The position numbers and the translations under genes are program-made. Below the pieces are notes generated by a model. That model made no database searches. It saw nothing but the letters and a program-made list of their open reading frames with translations, and was not told the origin of the DNA. Shown here piece after piece: positions 36,418 to 45,579 of a DNA stretch of 64,000 nucleotides. The DNA comes from Brevibacterium pigmentatum (GTDB taxonomy: Bacteria > Actinomycetota > Actinomycetes > Actinomycetales > Brevibacteriaceae), in assembly GCF_011617465.1 (NCBI RefSeq), contig NZ_CP050153.1, positions 2,294,001-2,358,000 of the forward strand. Direction: 5' to 3'. Numbering within the stretch: the stretch's first letter is position 1; every line of letters starts with the position of its first letter.

Positions 36418-38598
36418 GTGAAAACTGACGTCGTCAAACCTAAGGATATTTTCTACAATCCGACGCGATTTGTTGTTCCCCTGTTCCAGCGGCCGTACGT
36501 CTGGTCTAAGGAGGACCAGTGGGAACCCCTCTGGACCGACATAACTCGCCTGATCGAGATCATCAAAAATCACAATGCCTCAGCGACACACTTCCTCGGA
36601 GCGATCGTCATTCAATCGGTTCCGACTGGCTTGGGCGACCTACCAACCTGGAGCGTCATCGATGGCCAACAGCGGCTTACAACTTTACAGCTGCTATTGG
36701 ATGCTCTGCACAGTCAGTTAGTGAACCGTTCTTGGGTCCAATTGGCAGGGCAGGTACAAGCACTGATTGAAAATCCCAGCGACTATCGCTTTGCTGACAA
36801 CGATCAGTTCAAGCTCTGGCCGACTAATCGCGACAGACACGCTTTCGCATCTGTCATGTCTGCACCAGAGCCCGTTGACTATGCAACTTTCGGCCAATCT
36901 CGTCTCGGCGAAGCCCACAAATTCTTCTCTGATTCTATCGACCAATGGCTGGGCGATGACGGCGAAAGTGAGCGCAAGGGCAGGATGCTTGTAGCCTGCA
37001 TTATGGATCGGCTCGAAATTGCCAGTATCCGCCTAGACGAAGACGAAGACGCGCAAGCTATATTTGAGACCTTAAACGCTCGAGGGACTCCACTGTCGGC
37101 AGCGGATCTCATCAAGAATTTTGTCTTTCAAAAATTCTCGGGACCCAGCGAAAAAGCCGAGCAGGCATACAATGACTATTGGGCCGACTTTGAGACGCCA
37201 TGGTGGGAGCGGTCGATCACTTCCGGACGCATCAAGAACACTCGCTCTTCCCTATTTCTGTGGCAATGGCTGGTCGCACGAACTCTCAACGACTTTCCCA
37301 TCCGTGAGGTGTTCGCCCAGTTCAAGCACTACGTGGTGACATCCGCAAACGACGTGCAATCCATCTTGCGGCAAATCCGAACTGCAGCTGACAAGTATCG
37401 CTCAGTGATCGAGGCCTCGGAGAATGCCAATGGAGTATTATCTCGCGTGGAGCTTTTCAGCTATCGTGTTGGCCTACTAGACTCCGAGGTCGCTCGCCCA
37501 CTTCTGATCTGGCTGGACGAACCAGAACAGTCTGCTATTTCCCCGTCTGAACGCGATCAGATACTTGCAATTCTTGAAAGCTGGTTCGTCCGAAGGTCCT
37601 TAGTCAAAGCCAGCACAAAAGGATCGAACAGGTTCATCATCGACCTGTTACGACGTTTGAGTCATACGTCGGTAGGCCAGCTGGTCCAATCAACTCAAGA
37701 TTATCTGTCCACGAATCACACAGGCTCCGGCTACTGGCCGGACGACGCTGAAGTTCGTGAAGCTCTTATTGATGCTCCTGCCTACACCAAATATCGACGC
37801 GATCGACTCCGAATGGTGTTCGAAGCACTGGAGGATCACCGCCGCGGGTACCCGGATGGAAAGCAGCTCACGATGGGCCCGATAGTTCGCGGAAAGGGCA
37901 CAATTGAGCATCTCATGCCACAAAAATGGCGTAAACACTGGTCCGCTGAGCTTACTGAAGATGAAGAGCTTGTTCGCGACCAGAGCCTCCAGCAACTTGG
38001 AAACCTCACCTTGGTTACTCAAATACTGAACTCCAGATTTAGCAACGGCTCTTGGGAGACTAAACGCGAGCATTTCCTTACCTACGATGATGTCCTCATC
38101 ACCAAAGACGCTCTAAAATTGAGCTTCGACATATGGAATGAGTCAACAATCAGGCAACGGACCTCTATGTTGATCGACCAAATCCTGGAGATCTGGCCCG
38201 TACCAGCGGCTCATGTAGGGTTGCCGGCAGAACCTGAGGCCCCGCCTACGACGAGCAACGTAGACGTCGCTCAGTTAGTCAATTCGGGCTGGATTGATGC
38301 AGGAACCGAGCTCGTGCCACGTAGTCAGAAATATGAGAACCGCTCGGCATTCGTCTCGCAAGATGGACGACTCTTCGTCGACGACACCTCTTTCCAGACC
38401 CCATCAGCAGCGGCGTATTTCATCCGAGGGTCTAACTCGAACGGGTGGACCTTTTGGATGATTAAAGATACCGAAGAATCGCTACATGACCGGCGTACTG
38501 ATTATGTCGTGAGCCTTGGAGAAGAGGACACTTCCACAGACGATGGCTCTAAGTTCGAAACGTTCGACGTTTCTGAAGAAGACGAGCGCAGTGAATAA
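36418..38598 (+). CDS. GmrSD-like DUF262-DUF1524 protein with C-terminal RAMA-like domain
   Basis: A 726-residue type IV restriction-like protein. The N-terminal DUF262 domain shows VVPLFQRPYVWSKEDQW and VIDGQQRLTTLQLLLDAL, plus the ARGTPLSAADLIKNF block. The DUF1524 nuclease of HNH type has TIEHLMPQKW (His about 498) and LGNLTLVTQILNSRFSN. The last 100 residues match the RAMA pattern: GTELVPR, DGRLFVDD, FQTPSAAAYFIRG and NGWTFW (about 625-682). GmrSD proteins cut modified phage DNA using NTP, and RAMA domains are predicted readers of modified DNA. GTG start at 36418 with AAAGGA eight bases upstream. The gene sits between two copies of a degenerate repeat. Confidence 0.88.
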   Translation: MKTDVVKPKDIFYNPTRFVVPLFQRPYVWSKEDQWEPLWTDITRLIEIIKNHNASATHFLGAIVIQSVPTGLGDLPTWSVIDGQQRLTTLQLLLDALHSQLVNRSWVQLAGQVQALIENPSDYRFADNDQFKLWPTNRDRHAFASVMSAPEPVDYATFGQSRLGEAHKFFSDSIDQWLGDDGESERKGRMLVACIMDRLEIASIRLDEDEDAQAIFETLNARGTPLSAADLIKNFVFQKFSGPSEKAEQAYNDYWADFETPWWERSITSGRIKNTRSSLFLWQWLVARTLNDFPIREVFAQFKHYVVTSANDVQSILRQIRTAADKYRSVIEASENANGVLSRVELFSYRVGLLDSEVARPLLIWLDEPEQSAISPSERDQILAILESWFVRRSLVKASTKGSNRFIIDLLRRLSHTSVGQLVQSTQDYLSTNHTGSGYWPDDAEVREALIDAPAYTKYRRDRLRMVFEALEDHRRGYPDGKQLTMGPIVRGKGTIEHLMPQKWRKHWSAELTEDEELVRDQSLQQLGNLTLVTQILNSRFSNGSWETKREHFLTYDDVLITKDALKLSFDIWNESTIRQRTSMLIDQILEIWPVPAAHVGLPAEPEAPPTTSNVDVAQLVNSGWIDAGTELVPRSQKYENRSAFVSQDGRLFVDDTSFQTPSAAAYFIRGSNSNGWTFWMIKDTEESLHDRRTDYVVSLGEEDTSTDDGSKFETFDVSEEDERSE

Positions 38599-38958
38599 CG
38601 ACGCATGATTCCTCCAGAACAGTGACTCAGTTGCTTGCGCTACAACGGGGGAGCTTCTTATTTCGGAAGCTGATGGCAGACTGCAACAAAGAGAAAGAGC
38701 TGATTTGCGGTCTTTTTCGCTATAGCGTTCACCTTGTAGCCACGAACTGTATTGCGCGATCGAATTTCTGTTCGAAGACTATGCGCATGTGTGGCCCTTC
38801 CGGAGCAATTGTGTCGACAGTCTTCGGACACGGAAGAACCACGAAATTATTTGGGCCGCCAGGGTTGGATCTGGTCGGATTTCACGAATCAATGGTGCCC
38901 GTGTCAGTGGCTCCCCATAGGCTCATCTCTAGGCTTAAGAGTACAAAGGAGCAACACC
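38599..38958. other. Intergenic stretch containing a broken copy of the AddB-like gene start
   Basis: About 360 bases without an intact gene. The central part is the repeat at 38753-38829. I see no terminator hairpin after the GmrSD gene. AAGGAG at 38946-38951 is the ribosome site of the next gene. Confidence 0.6.
38753..38829 (-). repeat. Decayed second copy of the AddB-like promoter and start codons
   Basis: Aligned with 36025-36102, this keeps CGAAGAC-ATGCGCATG, GAGCAA, TCGACAGT and TTCGGAC. Read on the minus strand it still encodes MRIVFEQKFDRA, against MRIVFGWNLDRA in the intact gene, then departs. It is too short to be functional. Confidence 0.75.
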
Positions 38959-39645
38959 GTGGCCGTCACAGACGAAGAGATCAAGACTTTGGTCGAGTAT
39001 TGCGAAACCAACCTTGGGGATCCGCATCTTTGGAAGACACCGGATGGCTACCCCAACAGCCTCGCGTTGTGCATAATCGATTCGATCTACTCAACCGGAT
39101 CACACTATTCGTCGGTTGTGAATGTCATCGAACGGTACAAGAGCATTCCAAGCGGCGAACGTCACGGAGCCAAGGACTTAGCAGCCTCCATCCAGAAGGT
39201 AGGCGGTGCTCGAAACTGGGCAACTACCATTGCAGAGAACCTCAAACCCGCCCATACGAGGTCTGGCGCTCCGTTGAAAGCCGACATCATTGAGCAAGCT
39301 GCCGACCTCTTGGTTCATGAAGACATCGACACAGTCCCTGATCTTGTCGCTGCCGTCGACGGTAAGCTCACGAACAATTACGTTTACCACGGCTGGAAAC
39401 GCCTGCCCAGTCAAAGCTCTGGGGTGACCTACAACTACCTGCTCATCCTGGCCGGCATGCAGTCAATCAAACCTGATCGGATGGTCCTTCGTTTTCTCGC
39501 GGAAGCCCTGGGAGAAGAAGCTGACGTTGAAGGCGAGCGAGCAGTGGATCTGCTCACCGAGACTGCAAAAGCGCTCGATGTCGAACCACGCGCGCTAGAT
39601 CACATTGCATGGAGAGCAGCGTCGGGCCGTGAACTCGTCGACTAG
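38959..39645 (+). CDS. Uncharacterised 228-residue protein, possibly helix-hairpin-helix-like
   Basis: I do not recognise the family with certainty. The GTG at 38959 has AAGGAG seven bases upstream, and the frame before it is non-coding repeat DNA. The protein is soluble and mostly helical. LALCIIDSIYSTGSHYSSVV resembles the first helices of HhH-GPD DNA glycosylases. SGVTYNYLLILAGMQ followed by KPDRMVLRFL resembles the hairpin and the Asp-bearing turn of that fold. If so, it may act on damaged or modified bases, which would suit its place after a modification-dependent nuclease. It closes the defence island. A plain DNA-binding role is equally possible. Confidence 0.6.
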   Translation: MAVTDEEIKTLVEYCETNLGDPHLWKTPDGYPNSLALCIIDSIYSTGSHYSSVVNVIERYKSIPSGERHGAKDLAASIQKVGGARNWATTIAENLKPAHTRSGAPLKADIIEQAADLLVHEDIDTVPDLVAAVDGKLTNNYVYHGWKRLPSQSSGVTYNYLLILAGMQSIKPDRMVLRFLAEALGEEADVEGERAVDLLTETAKALDVEPRALDHIAWRAASGRELVD

Positions 39646-39727
39646 TACCCGGCCAACTAGTCAGATTTCGACCCCGTCGTTGGCAACAGAATCTTTGTTG
39701 TTGGATGCCCGAGCGCTAACAGCACGA

Positions 39728-39774
39728 AGAGGCTTTCCGCGGTCAGTGTTGGAATCCAACTGCAGAAAGCCTCT
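39728..39774. terminator. Strong hairpin between the island and the dgo operon
   Basis: AGAGGCTTTC (39728-39737) pairs with GAAAGCCTCT (39765-39774), and the loop contains a second small stem (TTGGA/TCCAA). It lies between the converging 228-residue gene and the galactonate permease operon and could stop transcription from both sides. Confidence 0.7.
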
Positions 39775-39799
39775 CCTACATGGGGCGAAGCAGTTCGCG

Positions 39800-40195
39800 C
39801 TACTCCTCCACGCGCTCAACCTTGCCGACGAGGAACACGTACGACAGCACACCGACGATGGTGACCGCCGCCATGTAGACGAAGGCCGGGGCGAAGTCGA
39901 CGTCGGTGACGAGGAATCCGATGACGATCGGGGTGGCAATCGATGAAAGGTTGCCGATGAAGTTGAACATGCCTCCGGTCAGGCCCAACAGTCGTTCCGG
40001 TGCCAGCGCAGATACCAGTGACCAGGTGATCGAGGCGAATCCGTTACCGAAGAACGCGATCGACATGAACACGATGACCAAAGCCGACGAGTCCGTGTAG
40101 TTCGCGCCGAGCATGAACACCGTCATCGCCAGACCAATGATGATCGGCAGCTTCCGTGCCATCCCCAGCGACAGCCCCTTCTTGACCATGAGGTC
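39800..40195 (-). pseudogene. MFS galactonate-type permease, C-terminal fragment (interrupted by IS3)
   Basis: About 131 codons encode the last helices of an ACS-family MFS transporter: DLMVKKGLSLGMARKLPIII, SIAFFGNGFASITWSLVSAL and the final helix to KVERVEE. The upstream part lies at 41492-42404. Removing the IS3 element and one GGTC copy rejoins the frame as SGTVSDLMVKKG, a normal MFS loop. The intact protein would be about 435 residues, the second permease of the dgo operon. The insertion falls in a cytoplasmic loop and must inactivate it. Confidence 0.88.
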
Positions 40196-40264
40196 GGGAC
40201 TGATGCAGGGTTTGGGGACATCTGATCTGGCTTGTTCACAGGCAAGCCTGGAAGGATTGACACC

Positions 40265-40573
40265 ATGCCACAGCCCTATCCGAAAGAGTTCCGCGACGAC
40301 GTCGTCCGCGTCGCCTTGAACCGCGACGAGAAGACCACGATCGCCCAGATCGCCAAGGACTTCGGCGTCCACGAAGGCACCATCGCGAAATGGCTCCGCC
40401 AAGCAGACATCGATGCCGGCAACAAGCCCGGAAACACCACGGACGAGTCCGCCGAGCTGCGCGAGCTGCGACGTCGAACCCGTCTGCTCGAACAGGAGAA
40501 CGAGGTCCTGCGCAGGGCTGCCGCCTACCTGTCGCAGGCGAATCTGCCGTCAAAAGGCTCTACCCGCTCGTGA
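40265..40573 (+). CDS. IS3-family transposase OrfA
   Basis: A 102-residue helix-turn-helix protein: YPKEFRDDVVRVALNR, then IAQIAKDFGVHEGTIAKWLRQ as the HTH, then a leucine-zipper-like RTRLLEQENEVLRRAAAYL. It binds the element ends and regulates transposition. Near its end, TCAAAAGG (about 40548-40556) could allow a -1 slip into orfB, giving the OrfAB fusion typical of IS3. The ATG at 40265 follows GGAAGGATT. Confidence 0.9.
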   Translation: MPQPYPKEFRDDVVRVALNRDEKTTIAQIAKDFGVHEGTIAKWLRQADIDAGNKPGNTTDESAELRELRRRTRLLEQENEVLRRAAAYLSQANLPSKGSTRS

Positions 40574-41457
40574 GAGAGCTCGCCGCCGACGGGATCCCCG
40601 TGGCGGTGTCGTGCCGGGTTCTCAAGCTCTCCCGCCAGCCCTACTACCGATGGCTGGCGGCCCCTGTCCCCGAAGCCGAGGTGAATGAGGCGTATCGGGC
40701 CAACGCCCTCTTCGACGCCCACCGAGACGACCCCGAGTTCGGGTACCGGTATCTTGCCGACGAAGCTGAGATCGCCGGCGAGCCCATGGCGGTACGCACC
40801 GCATGGCGGCTGTGCTCGGATAACGCCTGGTTCTCGGTCTTCGGCAAGGCCCGGGCCAAGAATGGGAAGAAGCCCGGCCCACCTGTTCACGACGACTTGT
40901 GTGTCGTTACCGACGCCGATGGGCGCACCCGCCACGAGTTCCGGGCCGATGGACCGAATCAGCTGTGGCTAACCGATATCACTGAGCATCGCACCGATGA
41001 GGGCAAGCTGTACATGTGCGCGATCAAGGATATCTACTCCTCGCGGATCGTCGGCTACTCCATCGGGGCCCGAATGAAGGCGCGCTTGGCCGTTGATGCC
41101 CTCGAGATGGCTGTGGCCCGTCGCGGTGGTGACGTGGCCGGATGCGTGGTCCATAGCGATCGCGGCAGCCAATTCCGGTCGAAGAAATTCACCCGCGCAT
41201 TGGCCCGCCACGGCATCGTCGGGTCAATGGGCCGCGTCGGCGCGGCTGGCGATAATGCGGCTATGGAGAGCTTCTTCGCTCTGTTGCAGAGGAATGTCCT
41301 CGACCGTCGCCGGTGGGCGAGCCGAGAGCAGTTGAGGCTCGCGATCGTGACGTGGATTGAGCGGACGTATCACCGACGTCGGCGGCAAGCTCGGTTGGGT
41401 CGTTTGACACCTGTTGAGTACGAAACAATTATTGAGTCACCTGCAGTCGCAGCGTGA
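40570..41457 (+). CDS. IS3-family transposase OrfB (DDE integrase core)
   Basis: The catalytic part of the transposase, 295 residues from a GTG at 40570. In nature it is probably made mainly as a frameshift fusion with OrfA. The rve-type core is visible: LWLTDITEH (first Asp), CVVHSDRGSQFRS (second Asp) and NAAMESFFALLQRNVL (Glu). An N-terminal HTH_21-like region has FGYRYLADEAEI. It ends 34 bases before the right end of the element. Confidence 0.9.
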   Translation: MRELAADGIPVAVSCRVLKLSRQPYYRWLAAPVPEAEVNEAYRANALFDAHRDDPEFGYRYLADEAEIAGEPMAVRTAWRLCSDNAWFSVFGKARAKNGKKPGPPVHDDLCVVTDADGRTRHEFRADGPNQLWLTDITEHRTDEGKLYMCAIKDIYSSRIVGYSIGARMKARLAVDALEMAVARRGGDVAGCVVHSDRGSQFRSKKFTRALARHGIVGSMGRVGAAGDNAAMESFFALLQRNVLDRRRWASREQLRLAIVTWIERTYHRRRRQARLGRLTPVEYETIIESPAVAA

Positions 41458-41491
41458 CACCCCGATTGTCACCTCTCTCTGCACCAGTCCC

Positions 41492-42404
41492 GGTCCGAGA
41501 CCGTACCGGAGAGCAACACTCCGACAAGCGCCGCGATGAACGGCAGCGATGCCATGAAGCCCGACTCGATGTAGTCCATTCCTCGGTAGTCGACGAGGTA
41601 GGTCGGGAACCAGGTGAGGAAGAACCACAGGGTCGAGGTGAGGCAGAACTGTCCGAGGTAGATGCCCCACAGCTTCCGCCGCGTCAGCACGACCTTGACG
41701 TCGGACCACTTGAGCTTCGGCTTGGCCTCCTTCTTCACTCCGCTCTCGACATCGACGAGTCCCCCGCCTGAAGCGATGAGATCGATCTCAGCTTGGTTGA
41801 CGCCGGCCTTGTCGCGCGGCTCCCGGTAGACGAACCACCAGATCCCGGCCCAGATGATGCCGACAACACCGGTAAGGATGAACACCCAGTGCCAGGTCAG
41901 AACGGTCTGCAGCCACGACAGCACCGGTGTGAGCAGCGCCAGTCCAATGAACTGACCGGAGGTGTAGAAAGCGATGACTCGACCGCGTTCGCGCTCCGGG
42001 AACCATGCGGTCGCGACCTTGTTGTTGATGGGGTAGGCGGGTGCTTCGAACCCGCCGACCATGAGTCGCAGGATGATGAGCGCGATGAAGCCGCCAGACA
42101 TGCCCATGAACAGAGTGGCCAGCGACCACAGCACGAGGCACGACGCATAGAGCACCCGCGGTCGGACCCGGTCGACGAGCCATCCGCCAGGAAGCTGCAT
42201 CGCAGCGTATGTCCATCCGAATGCCGAGAGCAGCAGACCCTGCTGCCCCGTGGTGAGATCGAATTCCTGAGACAGTGCCGGCATCGCAATGGACAGGTTT
42301 GCCCGGTCCATGTAGTTGATGACGACGGTGATGAAGAGCAGAACCGCGATGATGTAGCGGGTCCGAGTGGGGCGAGTGGTGACTGCGGTGTCGAGTTTCG
42401 TCAT
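41492..42404 (-). pseudogene. MFS galactonate-type permease, N-terminal fragment (interrupted by IS3)
   Basis: About 304 codons from MTKLDTAVTTRPTRTRY through LLSGTVSD. They cover the first eight or nine helices of an anion:cation symporter of the MFS, with VINYMDRANLSIAMP and GGWLVDRVRPR (the loop motif between helices 2 and 3). The ATG at 42404 overlaps the stop of the preceding permease gene as ATGA. The rest of the gene is at 39800-40195, beyond the IS3 element. The protein made now would run a few codons into the IS and stop. Confidence 0.9.
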
Positions 42405-43735
42405 GATGTGGGTTCTCCGTTTTTTGGTGAGCTGCTGGTCACCCGGATCGGGGCACGCAGCAGGAGCAGGTAGGTGATTCCCGCAATCACTGCGACAACG
42501 GCGCCCAGGAGGAAAGGAACGAGGTACGAGTCCGTGGTTGTCACCAAGACTCCGGTGAGCCAAGGCGAGAGTGAACCGGCGAAGTAGCCGCCGAAGTTCT
42601 GGATTGATCCCAGTGAGGCGACGCGACTACCAGTGACCACATCAGCAGGGATTGACCACCCCACGGCGCTCAGTGCACCGCAGAAGAACAGCGCAAGACT
42701 CATTGCCGACAGTTGGAGAACAAAGTGGCCGGTAGTGACTCCGACAAGGATCGAGCATACGGCGAGCGCGCCGCCATAGATTGCAGCGATCTGTCGTTTG
42801 CAGACCAGAGGAGCTAATTGGTCTCGCACCCGCGAATACTTCGTGGTGAACCAGCCACCGAGGATACCGCCGATGCCTCCGACCGCGAATGGAATCGCCG
42901 TGTACCACCCAAGTGCGGCATCGGCCACAGAGTAGATGTCGTTGAGCATCAGGGGCAGAAAGGTCACGAAGATGTTCAGTGTCCACACGACGGCGACGAA
43001 TCCCAGCACCATTGCCCAGGTTTGGGGCTTGGTGAAGAGCTTCAACCACGGGATATGGCCGGTTGGGGCGTTGTCGTCTTCCTCTCGGGCGCGGATGTGC
43101 TCGAGTTCAGCCTCCGAGACTCTGCGATCGTGTTCCGGAGAACGGTAGAAGGCCCAGAATCCTATTGCCACGATGACACCAAGCACGCCGAGGATGACGA
43201 ACATTGCTCGCCAACCGAAGCCCATAATGAGGAAGGTGAGGATCGGCGGAGCGACGGCGGGTCCCCATTTGCTTCCCGAGTCGTAGACGCCGACTGCAGC
43301 TCCGCGCTCTCGGGGTGGGAACCACTCGGCGACTATCTTCGCTGAAGTAGGCGATACCGGGGCTTCGAAGACTCCGAGCAGGACTCGCGACACCATAAAA
43401 TGCCACATGTGGTGGCCAAAAGCCATCAGCGCAGTGGCGATCGACCAGAACCCCAACGCCATGACGTATACCGGCTTCGCACCGAGACGATCGGTCAGCC
43501 ATCCACCTGGCAGCTGAAAGAACGCGTATGTCAGTGAGAACGCAGTACCCAACAGCCCGATGTCCGCGGCGGTCAGACCGAGTTCGTCGATCATGTGCGG
43601 GGCTGCGATCGACAGTGACGATCGATCCATGTAGTTGATCATCATCGCTGCGAGCAGCCATCCGAGAATCCACCACCGGGCTCGTCCCGGCGAGGCTACG
43701 CGTCGCGACACTGTAGTTTCAATCTTTGAGCTCAT
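42401..43735 (-). CDS. MFS transporter, ACS family (probable galactonate/hexonate permease)
   Basis: A 444-residue 12-helix transporter. MMINYMDRSSLSIAAPHMI and GGWLTDRLGAKPVYV are typical of the hexuronate/hexonate branch (ExuT, GudP, DgoT). RVLLGVFEAPVSPTSAKIVAEWFPPRERG is the conserved helix 4 to 5 segment. It is encoded 36 bases after dgoD and overlaps the next permease by four bases, so it is likely the galactonate uptake gene that still works after the second permease was lost. Substrate is inferred from context. Confidence 0.88.
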   Translation of the reverse strand: MSSKIETTVSRRVASPGRARWWILGWLLAAMMINYMDRSSLSIAAPHMIDELGLTAADIGLLGTAFSLTYAFFQLPGGWLTDRLGAKPVYVMALGFWSIATALMAFGHHMWHFMVSRVLLGVFEAPVSPTSAKIVAEWFPPRERGAAVGVYDSGSKWGPAVAPPILTFLIMGFGWRAMFVILGVLGVIVAIGFWAFYRSPEHDRRVSEAELEHIRAREEDDNAPTGHIPWLKLFTKPQTWAMVLGFVAVVWTLNIFVTFLPLMLNDIYSVADAALGWYTAIPFAVGGIGGILGGWFTTKYSRVRDQLAPLVCKRQIAAIYGGALAVCSILVGVTTGHFVLQLSAMSLALFFCGALSAVGWSIPADVVTGSRVASLGSIQNFGGYFAGSLSPWLTGVLVTTTDSYLVPFLLGAVVAVIAGITYLLLLRAPIRVTSSSPKNGEPTS

Positions 43736-43771
43736 CGTTGAACACCCCTCTCTCCTACCGATACCGTCGTG

Positions 43772-44920
43772 TCACCACTCCGCGAAGGAGCCGTCGGTGT
43801 GCCGCCAGATCGGGTTGCGCCACCGGTGCCCCTCGGCGGATCGTTCGATGACGTACTCTTCGTTGACCTCGATGCCGAGACCTGGTCCAGAGGGGATGTC
43901 GATCATGCCCTCGTCGTAGTTGAACACCGATGGGTCGGTGACGTAGTCGAGCAGGTCGTTGCTCGTGTTGTAGTGGATTCCCAGGCTCTGTTCTTGAATG
44001 AAGGCGTTGTAGCTGCCGGCATCGACCTGCAGGCAGGAGGCGAGTGCGATCGGCCCCAGCGGGCAGTGCAGTGCGAGTGCCACATCGTAGGCTTCGGCCA
44101 TCATCGAAATCTTCCGCGTCTCTGTGATGCCACCGGCGTGGGAGACATCCGGCTGGATGATGTCGACGGCACCGGAGGCGATCACCTCACGGAAGTCCCA
44201 CCGAGAGAAGAGCCTCTCCCCCAGCGCGATCGGCGTTGGTGTGTTCGCCATGACGTCGCGGAGTGAACCGAAGTGTTCGGAGAGCACCGGTTCTTCGATG
44301 AAGAGCAGCCGGTAGGGTTCGAGTTCCTTGATAAGGACCTTCGCCATCGGCTTGTGCACTCGACCGTGGAAGTCGACACCGATGCCGAAGTCCTCACCGG
44401 TGGCTTCCCGGATCGCCTGGACGTTCTCGATGACCTGGTCGACCTTGGTGTACGAGTCGATGAACTGCAGCTCCTCGGTCGCGTTCATCTTCACGGCGGT
44501 GAATCCGCGGTTCTTCGTCTCGAGTGCGGCTGCGGCGGTGTCGCCTGGACGGTCTCCGCCGATCCACGAATACGTGCGGATCCGATCCCGGACCTTCCCG
44601 CCGAGCAGCTGATGAACCGGCTCGCCAAGCGCCTTGCCCTTGATGTCCCACAGTGCCTGATCGATTCCGGAGATCGCACTCATGAGGATGGGGCCACCGC
44701 GGTAGAAGCCACCGCGGTACATGATCGTCCACAGGTCCTCGATGTTCGCCGGATCCTTGCCGATGAGCAGGTCGGAGAGCTCATCGACGGCGGCGGCCAC
44801 AGTCGCGGTCTTACCCTCGATGATGGGTTCGCCCCATCCCACGATCCCTTCATCGGTTTCGATTTTGAGGAACAGCCACCGAGGCGGCACTGTGTACGTC
44901 GTCATCGACGTGATCTTCAT
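43772..44920 (-). CDS. dgoD: D-galactonate dehydratase
   Basis: A 382-residue enolase-superfamily enzyme, the same length as E. coli DgoD. It converts D-galactonate to 2-dehydro-3-deoxygalactonate. Metal ligands and catalytic residues are visible in [28 protein letters not shown] and [10 protein letters not shown]. The N-terminus [20 protein letters not shown] matches the family and fixes the start at 44920. It is the third gene of the dgo operon after dgoK and dgoA. Confidence 0.95.
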   Translation of the reverse strand: MKITSMTTYTVPPRWLFLKIETDEGIVGWGEPIIEGKTATVAAAVDELSDLLIGKDPANIEDLWTIMYRGGFYRGGPILMSAISGIDQALWDIKGKALGEPVHQLLGGKVRDRIRTYSWIGGDRPGDTAAAALETKNRGFTAVKMNATEELQFIDSYTKVDQVIENVQAIREATGEDFGIGVDFHGRVHKPMAKVLIKELEPYRLLFIEEPVLSEHFGSLRDVMANTPTPIALGERLFSRWDFREVIASGAVDIIQPDVSHAGGITETRKISMMAEAYDVALALHCPLGPIALASCLQVDAGSYNAFIQEQSLGIHYNTSNDLLDYVTDPSVFNYDEGMIDIPSGPGLGIEVNEEYVIERSAEGHRWRNPIWRHTDGSFAEW

Positions 44921-44964
44921 TGGTCTGGCCTTTCGTTCGGATGTTGTCGTTGATGGAGCGGTGT

Positions 44965-45579
44965 TCAGTTGGTGTGCACCCACGCCGAGGCGATCGCCTG
45001 GGCCCGGGTGCGGACGTCGTCGGGGCGGTCGCCTCGGCGATAGAGCGAGGACCCCAGGCCCAGGCCCGCGGCTCCGGCGCCCCGCCATTCGGCGGCGTTG
45101 TCGACTCCTACTCCCCCGACGGGAAAGAGTTCGGTGCCGGTAGGCAACACCTCGCTCCAGGCTTTCATTCCGCCGATACCCACCGCCGAAGATGGGAAGA
45201 GCTTGACGTTGGTGGCGCCGGCTTTGACTGCGGCGAACGCTTCGGTCGGGGTCGCCGCACCTGGGTATGGGGTGAGCCCAAGCTCGAGTGCGGTCGTGAT
45301 GACGTCGCAGTCGGTGTCGGGAGCGACGATGATGCGGGCGCCTGCCTGTTGGCACTTGTGGACCTGGTCGGCGGTGAGCACCGTGCCGGCCCCGACCTCC
45401 AGTGTGTCTCCGAACTTCTCGACCAACGCCGTAATCGAGGCAAGTGGGTCGGGCGAGTTGAGTGGCACCTCGATGGCGGAGAAACCTGCGTCGACGATGC
45501 CTTCGGCGATGTCGAGGACTTCGTCGGAACGGACGCCGCGGAGGATGGCGATGAGGCCGGCGGGAACTGAGTCAGGCAT
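44965..45579 (-). CDS. dgoA: 2-dehydro-3-deoxy-6-phosphogalactonate aldolase
   Basis: A 204-residue KDPG/KDPGal aldolase that splits the phosphorylated intermediate into pyruvate and glyceraldehyde 3-phosphate. [10 protein letters not shown] holds the conserved Arg, [11 protein letters not shown] the Glu, and [12 protein letters not shown] the Schiff-base Lys. VGGVG near the C-terminus binds phosphate. It is not fused to dgoD as in some annotations of E. coli. Its ATG overlaps the end of dgoK by eight bases. Confidence 0.94.
   Translation of the reverse strand: MPDSVPAGLIAILRGVRSDEVLDIAEGIVDAGFSAIEVPLNSPDPLASITALVEKFGDTLEVGAGTVLTADQVHKCQQAGARIIVAPDTDCDVITTALELGLTPYPGAATPTEAFAAVKAGATNVKLFPSSAVGIGGMKAWSEVLPTGTELFPVGGVGVDNAAEWRGAGAAGLGLGSSLYRRGDRPDDVRTRAQAIASAWVHTN

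Larger units (their letters stand above)
40196..41491 (+). mobile_element. IS3-family insertion sequence inside an MFS permease gene
   Basis: A complete element of 1296 bp. The terminal inverted repeats are GGGACTGATGCAG (40196-40208) and CTGCACCAGTCCC (41479-41491), 12 of 13 matching. GGTC is duplicated on both sides (40192-40195 and 41492-41495), so the target duplication is 3 or 4 bp. It carries orfA and orfB overlapping in the -1 frame. All features look intact, so the insertion may be recent. Confidence 0.92.
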
